This document shows positions 45,160-53,999 of a DNA stretch of 64,000 nucleotides, one piece after another. The translations under genes and the position numbers were made by a program. How positions within the stretch are numbered: position 1 is the first letter of the stretch; each line of letters starts with the position of its first letter. The notes under the pieces are model-generated. The model did not search any database, had not been told where the DNA came from, and saw nothing but the letters and a program-made list of their open reading frames with translations. The stretch comes from Phycicoccus sp. M110.8 (lineage in GTDB: Bacteria > Actinomycetota > Actinomycetes > Actinomycetales > Dermatophilaceae), in assembly GCF_032464895.1 (NCBI RefSeq), contig NZ_JAWDIC010000001.1:1674001-1738000 (forward strand). The letters run 5' to 3'.

Positions 45160-45326
45160 CGCTGCGTGTCTTCCTTCGGGGTCGTGGTGCGAGGGTTCGT
45201 GGTGCGAGGGGTCGTGCTGCGGGAGTTCGTGGCGGTCCCCGGGTTCGTGGCGGTGCCCGGGTTCGGGGCGGTGCGCGGGTGCGGGGCGGTGCGCGGGTGC
45301 GGGGCGGTGCGCGGGTGGATCACCAT
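45156..45326 (-). CDS. Possible 56-residue repeat protein bridging the giant gene and moxR
   Basis: An ATG at 45326 lies inside the ATGGTGA that ends the giant gene, and the stop at 45156-45158 overlaps the moxR start as ATGA. The 56 residues are Pro, Thr and Arg-rich, with HPRTAP repeated three times, then NPGTAT twice and a Thr/Pro/Arg end. No known domain is seen. It could be a real coupled peptide that carries ribosomes to moxR, or a decayed tail of the giant protein. I do not recognise a family. The repeats come from an 18-base tandem array. Confidence 0.35.
   Translation of the reverse strand: MVIHPRTAPHPRTAPHPRTAPNPGTATNPGTATNSRSTTPRTTNPRTTTPKEDTQR
45223..45312. repeat. 18-base tandem repeat, five copies
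   Basis: Five head-to-tail 18-base units lie between the giant gene and moxR. The units at 45277-45294 and 45295-45312 are identical (GGGTGCGGGGCGGTGCGC), and the other three differ at one to six positions. Eighteen bases are six codons, so the array keeps reading frame in the 56-codon ORF. Related 15-base units continue to about 45180. Confidence 0.8.
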
Positions 45327-48300
45327 GTGATGCTGTCCCTCACTCCGCCCGTGCACGAGGCGGTGACGGTATGGCCTGAGTAGCCGTAGAAGTTGTTGCT
45401 CTCCTTGTAGTTGTTCGGCCCGAGCGTGAGGTCGTACCAGCCGCTGACCGACTGCCCGTCGGCGGTGAAGGAGCACGTCACGCGGGTGCCGCCGGGGTAG
45501 TTGGCGGTGCGCACCGCGATCCACCGGCAGGCCGAGGACGTGCAGGACCCGTTGCCGGTGTTGCACGAGCGCTGGCTGCAGGTCTGTCCCTTGAGGACCG
45601 TGACGCTCGGTTTCACCGGCGCCGCCTCGGCCTGCTGCGTCATGGTCAGCGCGTTGTCCGACCAGCCGGCCGCCGAGTATGCGAAGACCTTCACCGTCCA
45701 GCTCTGGGAGTAGTTGCCCGTGAAGGAGATCGACGTCTTCGCCGAGCCGTAGACCGTGCCGTTGATCTTGACCTGGGTGATCGCCCGCCCGTTGGTCGGC
45801 AGCGACCAGGAGAAGTTCACCGTCTTGCCCGAGGCCGAGTGCCGGCCGTTGTTCGGCGTCGGCGTCGGCCCGTACGGGCGGATGGTCACGGCGGTGGACC
45901 AGGGTCCGGCCCGGCCGGCGGTGTTGATGCCGCGGACCTTGAGCCCGTAGCCGGAGGCACTGACCGGGAGGTTCGCGTTCGTGGTGAGGTCGGGGGTACG
46001 GGCCCCCTCGGGGCACGCGCAGGAGACGATCCCGCTCTTGCCGCCGGCCGACCACTCGACTGCCTTGTAGCCGTTGGCGTTGGACTCGTTCAGCACGACG
46101 CTGAACTGCGCCTTGTAGTTCGGCGAGTCCGTCCTGGCCTTGAGCCCGGTCGGCGTCGTCGGGAACCCGGTGGGCTTGATCGTCGACACGTTCGCCTTGG
46201 CCGACTCGTTGGAGGCGCCGTTGGTGGCCGTGACGACGTAGCCGTAGGTCTCGCCCGAGTAGCTCACCCCGTCGTCGCGGAAGAACGTCGTCCCGGGTGA
46301 GGTCGTCCCCCGCTTGGTCCACGCGCCCGTGCCGGTGCGCCGGTAGACGGTGTAGCCCACCAGCGTCGGGCCGTTCGGGGCCACGGGGTTCCAGTTCACG
46401 TCGACCGAGCTGCTGGTGGCGCCCTGGGCGGGGGCCGGCGTCGTGAGGGTCGGGGCACCGACGGCCTGCGGCGTGCCGGCCGACTGCAGGTCGGCGGAGG
46501 GGCCGTAGGGGCCGGCGCCGAGCCGGTTCACCGCGCGCACCGAGACCCGCTGCACGTGGTCGTTGACGAGCCCGGCGATGCGGGCCTGCGTGCCCGGGGC
46601 CGTGACGCTGGTGCGCTTGGCCGAGCCGGTGGTCGTGTCGACCACCTGCACCTGGTAGCTGCTGACCGGGCTGCCCTTGCGGGGCGGCTCGGTCCAGCCG
46701 ACCACGAGGTAGCCGTCGCCGCGGGACACCATGTGCACGCCCGTGACCGGGTTGGGCAGGGTGTCGGGCTCGACCGGGGCGGACGGGCCCGCCTTGGGTC
46801 CCTCGCCGACGCCGTTCGTGGCGCTGACCGAGAACGTGTACTGCTGCCCGTCGGTGAGGCCGGGGACGGTGCACGGTGACGCCGAGCACTGCTGGGGGCC
46901 CGGGGCGCCAGGACCCGTGGTGTAGACGGTGTAGGAGGTGATCGGCGACCCGCCGTCGAACGTCGGCGGGGTCCAGGACACGCGGGCCGTGCCGCCGTTG
47001 ACCCGGTCGGCGGTCGCCGACACGCCGCCCGGCGCGAGCGGCCGGCCTAGCACGCTGATGGTCCCGCGGCCCACGGCGTTGCGGCCCGGACCGTCGGAGA
47101 CCGACACCTCGACGACGCCCTTGCCCGAGGAGTCGGGCCCGGCAGTCACCGTGACCGAGCAGCCGGACGCGCTGGCCGTGAGCTGCTTGCCGCTGACGAT
47201 GCGCGCGGCCCCGACGGTGCAGGACGGCTTGTCCAGCGGGGAGTCGAGGTAGCCGTGCAGGTCGACCGTCTGGGACGAGCCGGCCTTGAGCCCGTCGACC
47301 GCGAACGGCCGCACCCGCGGCGGTGGCGCCGTCTGCAGGGGGTTGCCCTGCTGGTCGACCGCGGCCTTGGCCGGGTCGGTGTCGAGCCCGAGGACGGTGA
47401 CCCGGATGTAGGACGGCGAGCCGTTCTCGGGCTGCACCCGCACCCGGCCGCCGACGCTGCTCGGGGCGTCACGCCCGGCGCGCAGGACGACCTCCCGGCC
47501 GCCCGTGCCCGCCTGCTCCAGGTCGACGCCCTTGGACTCGGGGTCCCAGCCGGCCTGGTACTTCACCTGGTCCGCGGTGAGGCCCGGCGGCAGCCAGGCG
47601 TGGCACAGGGTCGGGATGTCGAGGGAGCGGGGTCGGCCGGCCGCGGTGAGGCTCACCGAGAAGTCCGGGCAGGTCAGCAGCGGCACCTTCGGCCCAATCT
47701 GGACCGGGATCGAGACGTATGCCGTGCGGGCGTCGGTCTGCTGCGCGTTCTCCTTGTCGGTCACCTCGAGCAGCACCGCGCCCGGGCCGACGTACCCGTT
47801 GGACGACGTCAGGGTCAGGGTGTTGCGGCCGTCGTTCTCCACCGCGAGGTTCCCGGCCGGGGACGCGCTGAGGGTGTCGGGGGTGGTGAGCGACACGACC
47901 CGCGCCCGCGGTGACTTCACGTAGTCGCCGATCGCGACCGTCTTGGTGGAGTCCTTGCCCATCTCGATGAGCGAGCCGTCGGCGACGAACGGTGCGCCGT
48001 TGCTGCCGGTCGGCACGTAGATCAGGGCCATCGCGGTCTCGCCGTCGGCGTCCTCGATGACGTAGGGGACGGTGTGCGGGTGGTCCAGGACGCGCACCCG
48101 GACCTTGTTGCCCTCGACGACCCCCTCGGGGGACAGGGTGCGCACGATCCGCAGCTCGCTGTGGTCGCCGTCGACGTCGCGGTCGTTGGCGAGTGCGTCG
48201 ACCAGGGTGGTCTGCTCGTCCGCCTTGGGCTTGGCGACGTCGTCCACCGCCACCGGGCGGTTCTTCCAGCCCTTGACCGGGACGACCGCGATCGTCGACC

Positions 48301-51300
48301 GGGACGGGTCGAAGACGCCATTGTCGATGCCGTACGTCAGCCGGCGCGGGCCGTCCGCCACCGGCGGGACGGTCGTGCGGAAGGTGCTCGCCCCGGCGTC
48401 GATGCGCCACTTCGCCAGCTCGCCGGCGGGGTTGAGGTCCTTGTACGTCAGGTCGACGACGTCGCCGCGGGCGATGAGGTCGTTCTCGGTCGGGTCGATG
48501 GTGACGGTCTTGCCGGGGGCGGCACGGACCTCGTCCTCGACGGCGACGGGGGGCTGGGGGTCACCCGGCTGGACGACCCCGATCCGCACGAAGCCGGTGC
48601 TCTCCGCGCCGTAGCGGTCGGCGACGCGGTAGTGCAGCACCTCGGTGCCCGCCGCCCGCGGGTACGCCTCGTACTTGATCGTGGAGGCGCCGAACCCCGT
48701 GACCCGGCCCAGCGACAGCTCGACCGGCCCGCCGTCCTCGCCCTCGATGCCCTGCACCGTGACGCTGTCGCCGTCGGGGTCGACCCCGGACGTGGGCACG
48801 GTGATCGTCAGCGGCTCGCCGGCGACGACGCTGGCGGAGAAGCTGCGCGCGGTCGGCGCCTGGTTGGGGCTCGTCGGACCGGGCGGGGGCTTGACGGTGA
48901 CGGTGACACGGGCCGACTGCTCCTTGCTCTTGTCGCCGATCGGGTACGCGCCGTACTCGATGGTGACGACCTTCTCCGCCGCGATCGGCTTGGTCGTGTC
49001 GGGCACGTAGCGCAGCACGTTCCCGGACGCGAACGCGTCCTGCGCCTCCCCGCCGAGGACCTTCACCGAGTCGGGGTCGAGCACGAGCGGGACGCCCTCG
49101 GCCATCGAGTCGTTGTCGAGGACCGGCACGGTCACGGTGTCCCCGTAACGCACGACCGCGGTGTCGTCCTGCACGATCGGCAGGGCGCTGTCGTCGGCCG
49201 GCCGCTGGGTCACGGTGAGCTCACCGGTGGAGAACTTGCGCCCGTCGCTGACGACGTAGCGCACCGTGCCGGTGCGGGGTGCGCTGCCGGTGTACGGCTC
49301 GAGCGCCTCGACCCGCACCCAGCGCCCCTGGTAGATCGACGGGCGCAGCCAGTCGCTGTCGGCGTCGGTGGAGACGCTGCGGGTCACCAGCACGTCGGCC
49401 CGCGGCGAGTAGTCGTTGGCGAGGACGTCGGCCATGACCGGCGTCTGCTCGCGCACGGTGGCCGAGTCCCCGTTGGCCACGGGCGGGGCGTCCGGGTCGG
49501 GGTTCTCGATGAGGTCGACGCGGATCCGGCCGGGCGCGACCCCCTGCCCCACCTGCGCGGCATACGTCAGCTGGTAGGTCCCCTTGGCGGAGCCGGTGAT
49601 GGTCACGACACCGGTGTCGAGCTCGGTCTGCACGGTGAGCGAGCCCTGCGAGCGCACCTCGGTGGCCAGGCGCATCCGGGCGTCCGGCTCCTGCGGGTCG
49701 GCGCCGGCGATGTCGTTGCCGAGGGGCTCGATCTGCAGCGGCTTGCCGACCACGCCGCGCACGACGTCCGGCTGGGTGCCGGGGGCGCGGAACTTGGAGT
49801 CCTTGCCGAGCACGTTGAGCGTCACCTTGGCCTTGGTGCGGGCACCGTGGTCGTCCTCGACGGTGTAGTCGACCGCCTCGGACCCCGCCTTCTGGCCGGC
49901 GCGCACGACGAGCCGGCCGAGGCCGTCGACGAGGCTGCCGGAGTCGGTGGGGGCCACCGAGACCGGGTCGCACTCGGGGTCACGCCAGTCGCCGAGGACC
50001 TGCAGCGGCAGGCGCCCGCCCGCCACGACGGGGTATGCCGTGGTGGCGATCTTGGCCTGCCCGTCACGCAGCGTGGGGGGCGAGTTGACCGAGTCGTCGA
50101 CCACGGTGACCGAGACGGTGGCCTGGGCGTGCGGCGCCGAGGTGCCGTTGTTGACCTTGTAGGAGAGGGAGAACGAGCGCGCCTGCGGCCTGGCCGGGAC
50201 GGTGATGTCGATGCTCTGCCCGTCGCCGGCGACCGTCGTGACGACGCCGGGGACGTTGGGCGTCGTCACCTCGTCGGGCGCGATGGCCAGGATCGAGCCC
50301 GCGCTGTCGGTGTCGTTGTCGAGGACGTGCAGCTTGGAGGTGCGCCCCGCCCGGACCTTGTAGGTGTCCGGCTCCGCCTTGGGCGGCTGCGGGGTGCTCG
50401 TGTCGTCGACGACGTTCTTGTCCTTGTTCTTGGAGTTGTCGTCGGTCTGGCTCGGGGGGACGACCGAGTCCCAGTTGTCGACCTTGAGCGGCTTGGAGTC
50501 CAGGTCCCAGGCATCGCCGGTGTCGAGGTCGTTGAGCACCACGAGGCCGTGGTTGGTGCGCAGGGCCATGCCGTCGCGCAGCGGCACGTCGCCGGGCCGG
50601 GTCAGGGTGCCGGCCGAGGTCGCGTCGTCCTGGCCGCAGTTCACGCCGTAGTACGCCTCGGCCGTCCGGGCCCACGCGCCGTGGACGCACGACCCGAGCC
50701 GCAGGGGCCGGCTGACCATCGGCGACTCGGCCGCGCCGGTGGCGTTGGGCAGGCGGATACCGCCCTGGTCGGGCTGCCCGCCGAGGCCGATGACCCGCAC
50801 CTCGGTGGCCGTCTCGAGCGCGACCGAATCCGAGGCCGGACCCGCCTGCTGGAGCGCGGCGTAGGCCAGCGACCCGGTGCGCCGGACGCCGCCGGCCACG
50901 GGCGCGTCGAGACCCTGCGCGAACAGCTGGTCGTCCACCGGGTCGTACACGACCCAGCGGGTGCCGACCGCGGTGATGTCCACGGCACTGGCCCGCAGCT
51001 TGATCCGCGAGGTGACCGGCTTGCCGAAGGAGTCGCCGGCCGCGGGGATCGTCACGACGGTGCCGGTGGCCGCGGAGACGGCGTGCACGCCGCCGGTGAC
51101 GTCGACGGTCACGGCGGCGACGGCACCGACCTTGGCGACCGGGTCGGCGGTCGTCGACAGGTCGAGCCCCTGCAGCGGCCCCGAGGTGCCGACGCGCTGG
51201 GCCCAGACCTTGCCCGACGTCGGGTCGACCATGGCGACGGTGCCGCCGCGCAGGTCGACGGTCGGGGGGACGTACTCGTTCGCGACCCGCTTGGTGCGGG

Positions 51301-51655
51301 CCGGGTAGGTGACGGCCGCCGAGGAGTCGAGGCGGCCGGTCTGGGGGTCGATGGGCAGGAGCTGGTTCGTCGCGAGGCTGGCACCGAGGACGGCGGACCC
51401 GTCCTGCAGCACGTCCAGGCCCGAGCCGGGCGTGACGTTGGCCTGCACGCCCGCGTCGAACTGCTTGGCGGCCTTGTTCATCCGCGCGAACTGGGCGTGG
51501 TTGGTCGCCGAGACCCACACCCCGCCGTCGTTGAGGTCGGCCTCGTGGACCGTCTCGCCCTTGGACTGCACCGCGAAGAAGGTCAGGCTGGCAGCAGCCA
51601 GCGCGACCACGACCCCCGACGCGATGCCCGCCCTCCGGTGGAACACCGGGCTCAT
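45320..51655 (-). CDS. Giant membrane-anchored Ig-like/fibronectin type III protein
   Basis: This 2111-residue protein starts MSPVFHRRAGIASG with one membrane helix at about 9-29, so it is an N-terminally anchored surface protein. Residues 30-430 look like a propeller with repeated short strands. About 435-1530 hold Ig-like or cadherin-like modules with VLDNDTDSAG, DVLANDYSPR and DALANDRDVDGD motifs, which may bind Ca2+. From about 1538 to 2010 lie about five FnIII modules (SWTPPTFDGGSPITSYTVY). The end has paired cysteines (GQTCSQRSC, CTSSACRW). No LPXTG is seen. A cell-surface sensor, adhesin or wall-binding role is inferred. It sits inside the phospho-signalling and MoxR operon. Confidence 0.9.
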   Translation of the reverse strand: MSPVFHRRAGIASGVVVALAAASLTFFAVQSKGETVHEADLNDGGVWVSATNHAQFARMNKAAKQFDAGVQANVTPGSGLDVLQDGSAVLGASLATNQLLPIDPQTGRLDSSAAVTYPARTKRVANEYVPPTVDLRGGTVAMVDPTSGKVWAQRVGTSGPLQGLDLSTTADPVAKVGAVAAVTVDVTGGVHAVSAATGTVVTIPAAGDSFGKPVTSRIKLRASAVDITAVGTRWVVYDPVDDQLFAQGLDAPVAGGVRRTGSLAYAALQQAGPASDSVALETATEVRVIGLGGQPDQGGIRLPNATGAAESPMVSRPLRLGSCVHGAWARTAEAYYGVNCGQDDATSAGTLTRPGDVPLRDGMALRTNHGLVVLNDLDTGDAWDLDSKPLKVDNWDSVVPPSQTDDNSKNKDKNVVDDTSTPQPPKAEPDTYKVRAGRTSKLHVLDNDTDSAGSILAIAPDEVTTPNVPGVVTTVAGDGQSIDITVPARPQARSFSLSYKVNNGTSAPHAQATVSVTVVDDSVNSPPTLRDGQAKIATTAYPVVAGGRLPLQVLGDWRDPECDPVSVAPTDSGSLVDGLGRLVVRAGQKAGSEAVDYTVEDDHGARTKAKVTLNVLGKDSKFRAPGTQPDVVRGVVGKPLQIEPLGNDIAGADPQEPDARMRLATEVRSQGSLTVQTELDTGVVTITGSAKGTYQLTYAAQVGQGVAPGRIRVDLIENPDPDAPPVANGDSATVREQTPVMADVLANDYSPRADVLVTRSVSTDADSDWLRPSIYQGRWVRVEALEPYTGSAPRTGTVRYVVSDGRKFSTGELTVTQRPADDSALPIVQDDTAVVRYGDTVTVPVLDNDSMAEGVPLVLDPDSVKVLGGEAQDAFASGNVLRYVPDTTKPIAAEKVVTIEYGAYPIGDKSKEQSARVTVTVKPPPGPTSPNQAPTARSFSASVVAGEPLTITVPTSGVDPDGDSVTVQGIEGEDGGPVELSLGRVTGFGASTIKYEAYPRAAGTEVLHYRVADRYGAESTGFVRIGVVQPGDPQPPVAVEDEVRAAPGKTVTIDPTENDLIARGDVVDLTYKDLNPAGELAKWRIDAGASTFRTTVPPVADGPRRLTYGIDNGVFDPSRSTIAVVPVKGWKNRPVAVDDVAKPKADEQTTLVDALANDRDVDGDHSELRIVRTLSPEGVVEGNKVRVRVLDHPHTVPYVIEDADGETAMALIYVPTGSNGAPFVADGSLIEMGKDSTKTVAIGDYVKSPRARVVSLTTPDTLSASPAGNLAVENDGRNTLTLTSSNGYVGPGAVLLEVTDKENAQQTDARTAYVSIPVQIGPKVPLLTCPDFSVSLTAAGRPRSLDIPTLCHAWLPPGLTADQVKYQAGWDPESKGVDLEQAGTGGREVVLRAGRDAPSSVGGRVRVQPENGSPSYIRVTVLGLDTDPAKAAVDQQGNPLQTAPPPRVRPFAVDGLKAGSSQTVDLHGYLDSPLDKPSCTVGAARIVSGKQLTASASGCSVTVTAGPDSSGKGVVEVSVSDGPGRNAVGRGTISVLGRPLAPGGVSATADRVNGGTARVSWTPPTFDGGSPITSYTVYTTGPGAPGPQQCSASPCTVPGLTDGQQYTFSVSATNGVGEGPKAGPSAPVEPDTLPNPVTGVHMVSRGDGYLVVGWTEPPRKGSPVSSYQVQVVDTTTGSAKRTSVTAPGTQARIAGLVNDHVQRVSVRAVNRLGAGPYGPSADLQSAGTPQAVGAPTLTTPAPAQGATSSSVDVNWNPVAPNGPTLVGYTVYRRTGTGAWTKRGTTSPGTTFFRDDGVSYSGETYGYVVTATNGASNESAKANVSTIKPTGFPTTPTGLKARTDSPNYKAQFSVVLNESNANGYKAVEWSAGGKSGIVSCACPEGARTPDLTTNANLPVSASGYGLKVRGINTAGRAGPWSTAVTIRPYGPTPTPNNGRHSASGKTVNFSWSLPTNGRAITQVKINGTVYGSAKTSISFTGNYSQSWTVKVFAYSAAGWSDNALTMTQQAEAAPVKPSVTVLKGQTCSQRSCNTGNGSCTSSACRWIAVRTANYPGGTRVTCSFTADGQSVSGWYDLTLGPNNYKESNNFYGYSGHTVTASCTGGVRDSITW

Positions 51656-51657
51656 GA

Positions 51658-52401
51658 CTACTTCCCCCCAGGTCCTTCACTGTCGATCGCGTCGAGGAGC
51701 ACGAGGTCCGCCTCCGTCACCAGACGGGTCGACAGCGCGTGCTCGACCAGCCTGGACTTCCTGTTGCTCGCGAGCTTCCCCGGGCCCCCGTGCAGTCCAC
51801 GAGTACCAGCATCCGCGAGCTTTTGACACACATTGTCCAGTTTTCGGTTGAACTTCGTGACCTTCCACCCCAGCCGCGCCGCCGCGTCCGCGGACGACGG
51901 GATCTGGCCGGGCCCGGCATACGACCGGCGCAGGAGCGGCTCCGCCAGGGCCACGATCAGCAGCTTCTGGTCGGGGGTGAAGGTCACCCGCCCCACCGTG
52001 GTCTCGCCGGTCGCGGCGTCCTCCTCGAGCGCCTCGGTGCCCGTCGAGGTGAAGGCCGGGCTCCCCACGACGACGTCGAAGTCGTAGGTCGTCGGGCCGG
52101 CCGTGAACCACACGGTGAACCGCTCGAGCGCCAGCGGGATCCGCGCGCCGGGGTTGAGCCACGCCTGGAACAGGCCCTTCTTGTCGGCGACCGTCGCGGT
52201 CAGGGTCGTGCCGACGTTGCTCAGCCACCACAGGCCGCCGTCGTGCACGACCTGCAGGAAGCTGCGGTGCAGGAACGGGTTGTCGTCGATCTCGACGTCG
52301 CCGGTGCGCCCGATGGTCAGCGGCGTGCCGGGGACCGCGACGAACTCCTCGCCGCAGAACTCGACCGTCACCGTGCCCGCGTCCACCGCTGCCGCGCTCA
52401 C
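51658..52401 (-). CDS. FHA-like protein with C-terminal helical region
   Basis: This 247-residue protein has an FHA-like domain at about 10-115, with GTPLTIGRTGDVEIDDNPFL and HRSFLQVVHDGGLWWLSNVG as the phosphothreonine-site loops. A C-terminal helical half (about 150-247) contains SADAAARLGWKVTKFNRKL and may be a winged helix, which is uncertain. The GTG at 52401 overlaps the kinase stop as GTGA. It lies two bases upstream of the giant gene and may read phosphorylation made by the neighbouring kinase. It ends with a TAG stop. Confidence 0.8.
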   Translation of the reverse strand: MSAAAVDAGTVTVEFCGEEFVAVPGTPLTIGRTGDVEIDDNPFLHRSFLQVVHDGGLWWLSNVGTTLTATVADKKGLFQAWLNPGARIPLALERFTVWFTAGPTTYDFDVVVGSPAFTSTGTEALEEDAATGETTVGRVTFTPDQKLLIVALAEPLLRRSYAGPGQIPSSADAAARLGWKVTKFNRKLDNVCQKLADAGTRGLHGGPGKLASNRKSRLVEHALSTRLVTEADLVLLDAIDSEGPGGK

Positions 52402-53999
52402 TTCGCCACCGCGCAGACCGGTGTCGAGTAGTCCGAGGCCGCGCCGTTGCGGTTGGTCCTGACCTGGGCACACACCTGGGTTCCCGCCTTCGCTGAGATG
52501 GTCGTCGTCGCCGTGTCGAGGGGTCCGCGGTCCTGGGCCTGGGCCAGGGCGGAGGTGTCCGCGCCGGAGCGGACGAAGAACCGGTCCTGCTTCTGGGGCG
52601 CGAGGTAGGTCCAGGTCAGCCGCACGCCCTTGGCCACCCCGGTCGCCTCCACGCGGGGGGCGTCGGGCACGTCGAGGGCCACGTCCCCGGTCTGGCTCGC
52701 CGCCGTGGTCGGCGAGTCGGTCGCCGTGTCGTCGCCGCCGCGACCCCCGAAGAGGAACGAGAAGAGGGCGACGAGGGCGACCGCGCCCACGGCGAGCGCC
52801 GCGAACGTGACCGCCGGGTTCCGCGCGGGCGCCGGGGCCGGCGCCTCGGGCGTGGCCACGGTGCTCGTGCCGAGCCGGTCGCGGCTCACCGTGCCCTCCG
52901 GGACGTCGCCGGGCACCGGCCTGCGCTCGTATGCCGCGTGGGTGCCGGGAGCGGTCGAGACCCCCTGCGCGCCGGTGACTGCGTGCGTGCCACCGACCGA
53001 GCGGGGCGGGCGCGGCGGGACGACGGGCGCCTGGCCCTGCACCGCCTGGGGGGCGCGGACCCGGGTGCGGTCGCCGTCGCCGCCCTCGGTGCCACCGGTC
53101 TGGTCGGCGAGGGTGGTCTGGCCCTGCTCGTCGAGGACGACGATGGCCGATCGGGCGAACCGCTGCTCCTGCTCGATCTCCTGCAGGGCGCGCGCGAAGG
53201 CCAGCGCCGACTGCGGCCGGGCGTCGGGGTCCTTGGCCATCGCCTGGGCCAGCAACCGCTCGAGCGAGACCGGCACGTCGGCACGCCCGGTCGCGGGCAC
53301 GGGGCTGGTACGGATGCGAGGCATGAGCCCGTAGGCCGAGTTGTCACCGCCCGGGATCTCGAACGGCGAGCGCCCGACGAGCAGCTGCCAGAGGGTGGCG
53401 GCGAGCGAGTACACGTCGGAGCGGACGTCGCCGCTCGACTGGCCGAACAGGACCTCCGGCGGGGCCCACGGCACGCTGACGCCCACGTCGTCGTCATCGT
53501 CCTCGGCGGCGCCGTGGCCGAGCTGGCCGGCGATGCCGAAGTCGGTCAGGCCCGGCGCGCCGTACTGGCTGACCAGCACGTTCGCCGGCTTGATGTCGCG
53601 GTGGGTGATGCCCGCCCGGTGCGCCGTCTCCACCGCGCTGGCCAGCTGGATGCCGGTGCGCAGCACCTCCTCGACCGACAGCCGCTCGCTGCGCGAGCGC
53701 ATCGCGAGGTTCGGCGGCGGGTAGTACTTCATGACGAGGTAGGGACGGCCGTCGGTCGAGGTGCCGGAGCGGAACACCTGGACGATGTAGGGGTGGTCGG
53801 CGAGCTGGGCCATGGTGTCGGCCTCGTCGCGGAACTGGCGGCGGATCGCGTCGGTGATGCCCTCGCCCTTGAGCACCTTCACCGCGACCCGCATCCGGGG
53901 AGCCTGCTGCTCGTAGAGGTACACGTCGGCATACCCACCCGAGCCGATGCGCTCGCGGTAGACCAGGCCCTCGAGCTCGGGCGGTGCGGCAGTGCTCAC
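52398..53999 (-). CDS. Transmembrane Ser/Thr protein kinase with FnIII-like outer domain
   Basis: This 533-residue kinase has the Gly loop GSGGYADV at 19-26, Lys41 in VAVKVL, HRDIKPAN at 133-140 and DFG at 153-155. A Pro-rich juxtamembrane linker (about 285-394) leads to one helix at 395-418. The outer region (440-533) reads as an FnIII-like domain (PRVEATGVAKGVRLTWTYL) with two Cys. No PASTA repeats occur, unlike PknB. The GTG at 53999 overlaps the upstream FHA gene as GTGA. It probably phosphorylates operon partners. Confidence 0.93.
   Translation of the reverse strand: MSTAAPPELEGLVYRERIGSGGYADVYLYEQQAPRMRVAVKVLKGEGITDAIRRQFRDEADTMAQLADHPYIVQVFRSGTSTDGRPYLVMKYYPPPNLAMRSRSERLSVEEVLRTGIQLASAVETAHRAGITHRDIKPANVLVSQYGAPGLTDFGIAGQLGHGAAEDDDDDVGVSVPWAPPEVLFGQSSGDVRSDVYSLAATLWQLLVGRSPFEIPGGDNSAYGLMPRIRTSPVPATGRADVPVSLERLLAQAMAKDPDARPQSALAFARALQEIEQEQRFARSAIVVLDEQGQTTLADQTGGTEGGDGDRTRVRAPQAVQGQAPVVPPRPPRSVGGTHAVTGAQGVSTAPGTHAAYERRPVPGDVPEGTVSRDRLGTSTVATPEAPAPAPARNPAVTFAALAVGAVALVALFSFLFGGRGGDDTATDSPTTAASQTGDVALDVPDAPRVEATGVAKGVRLTWTYLAPQKQDRFFVRSGADTSALAQAQDRGPLDTATTTISAKAGTQVCAQVRTNRNGAASDYSTPVCAVAK

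Noticed and set aside
45156-46889. A long reverse-strand frame overlapping the end of the giant gene
   Set aside because: Upstream of 45326 it is an out-of-frame shadow of FnIII modules; only the last 56 codons have a start and stop placed to suggest translation.
48074-51826. A 1250-codon plus-strand frame opposite the giant Ig/FnIII gene
   Set aside because: Its product is low-complexity Arg/Gly/Asp/Val with no domain, while the reverse strand encodes clear Ig and FnIII modules with normal codon bias.
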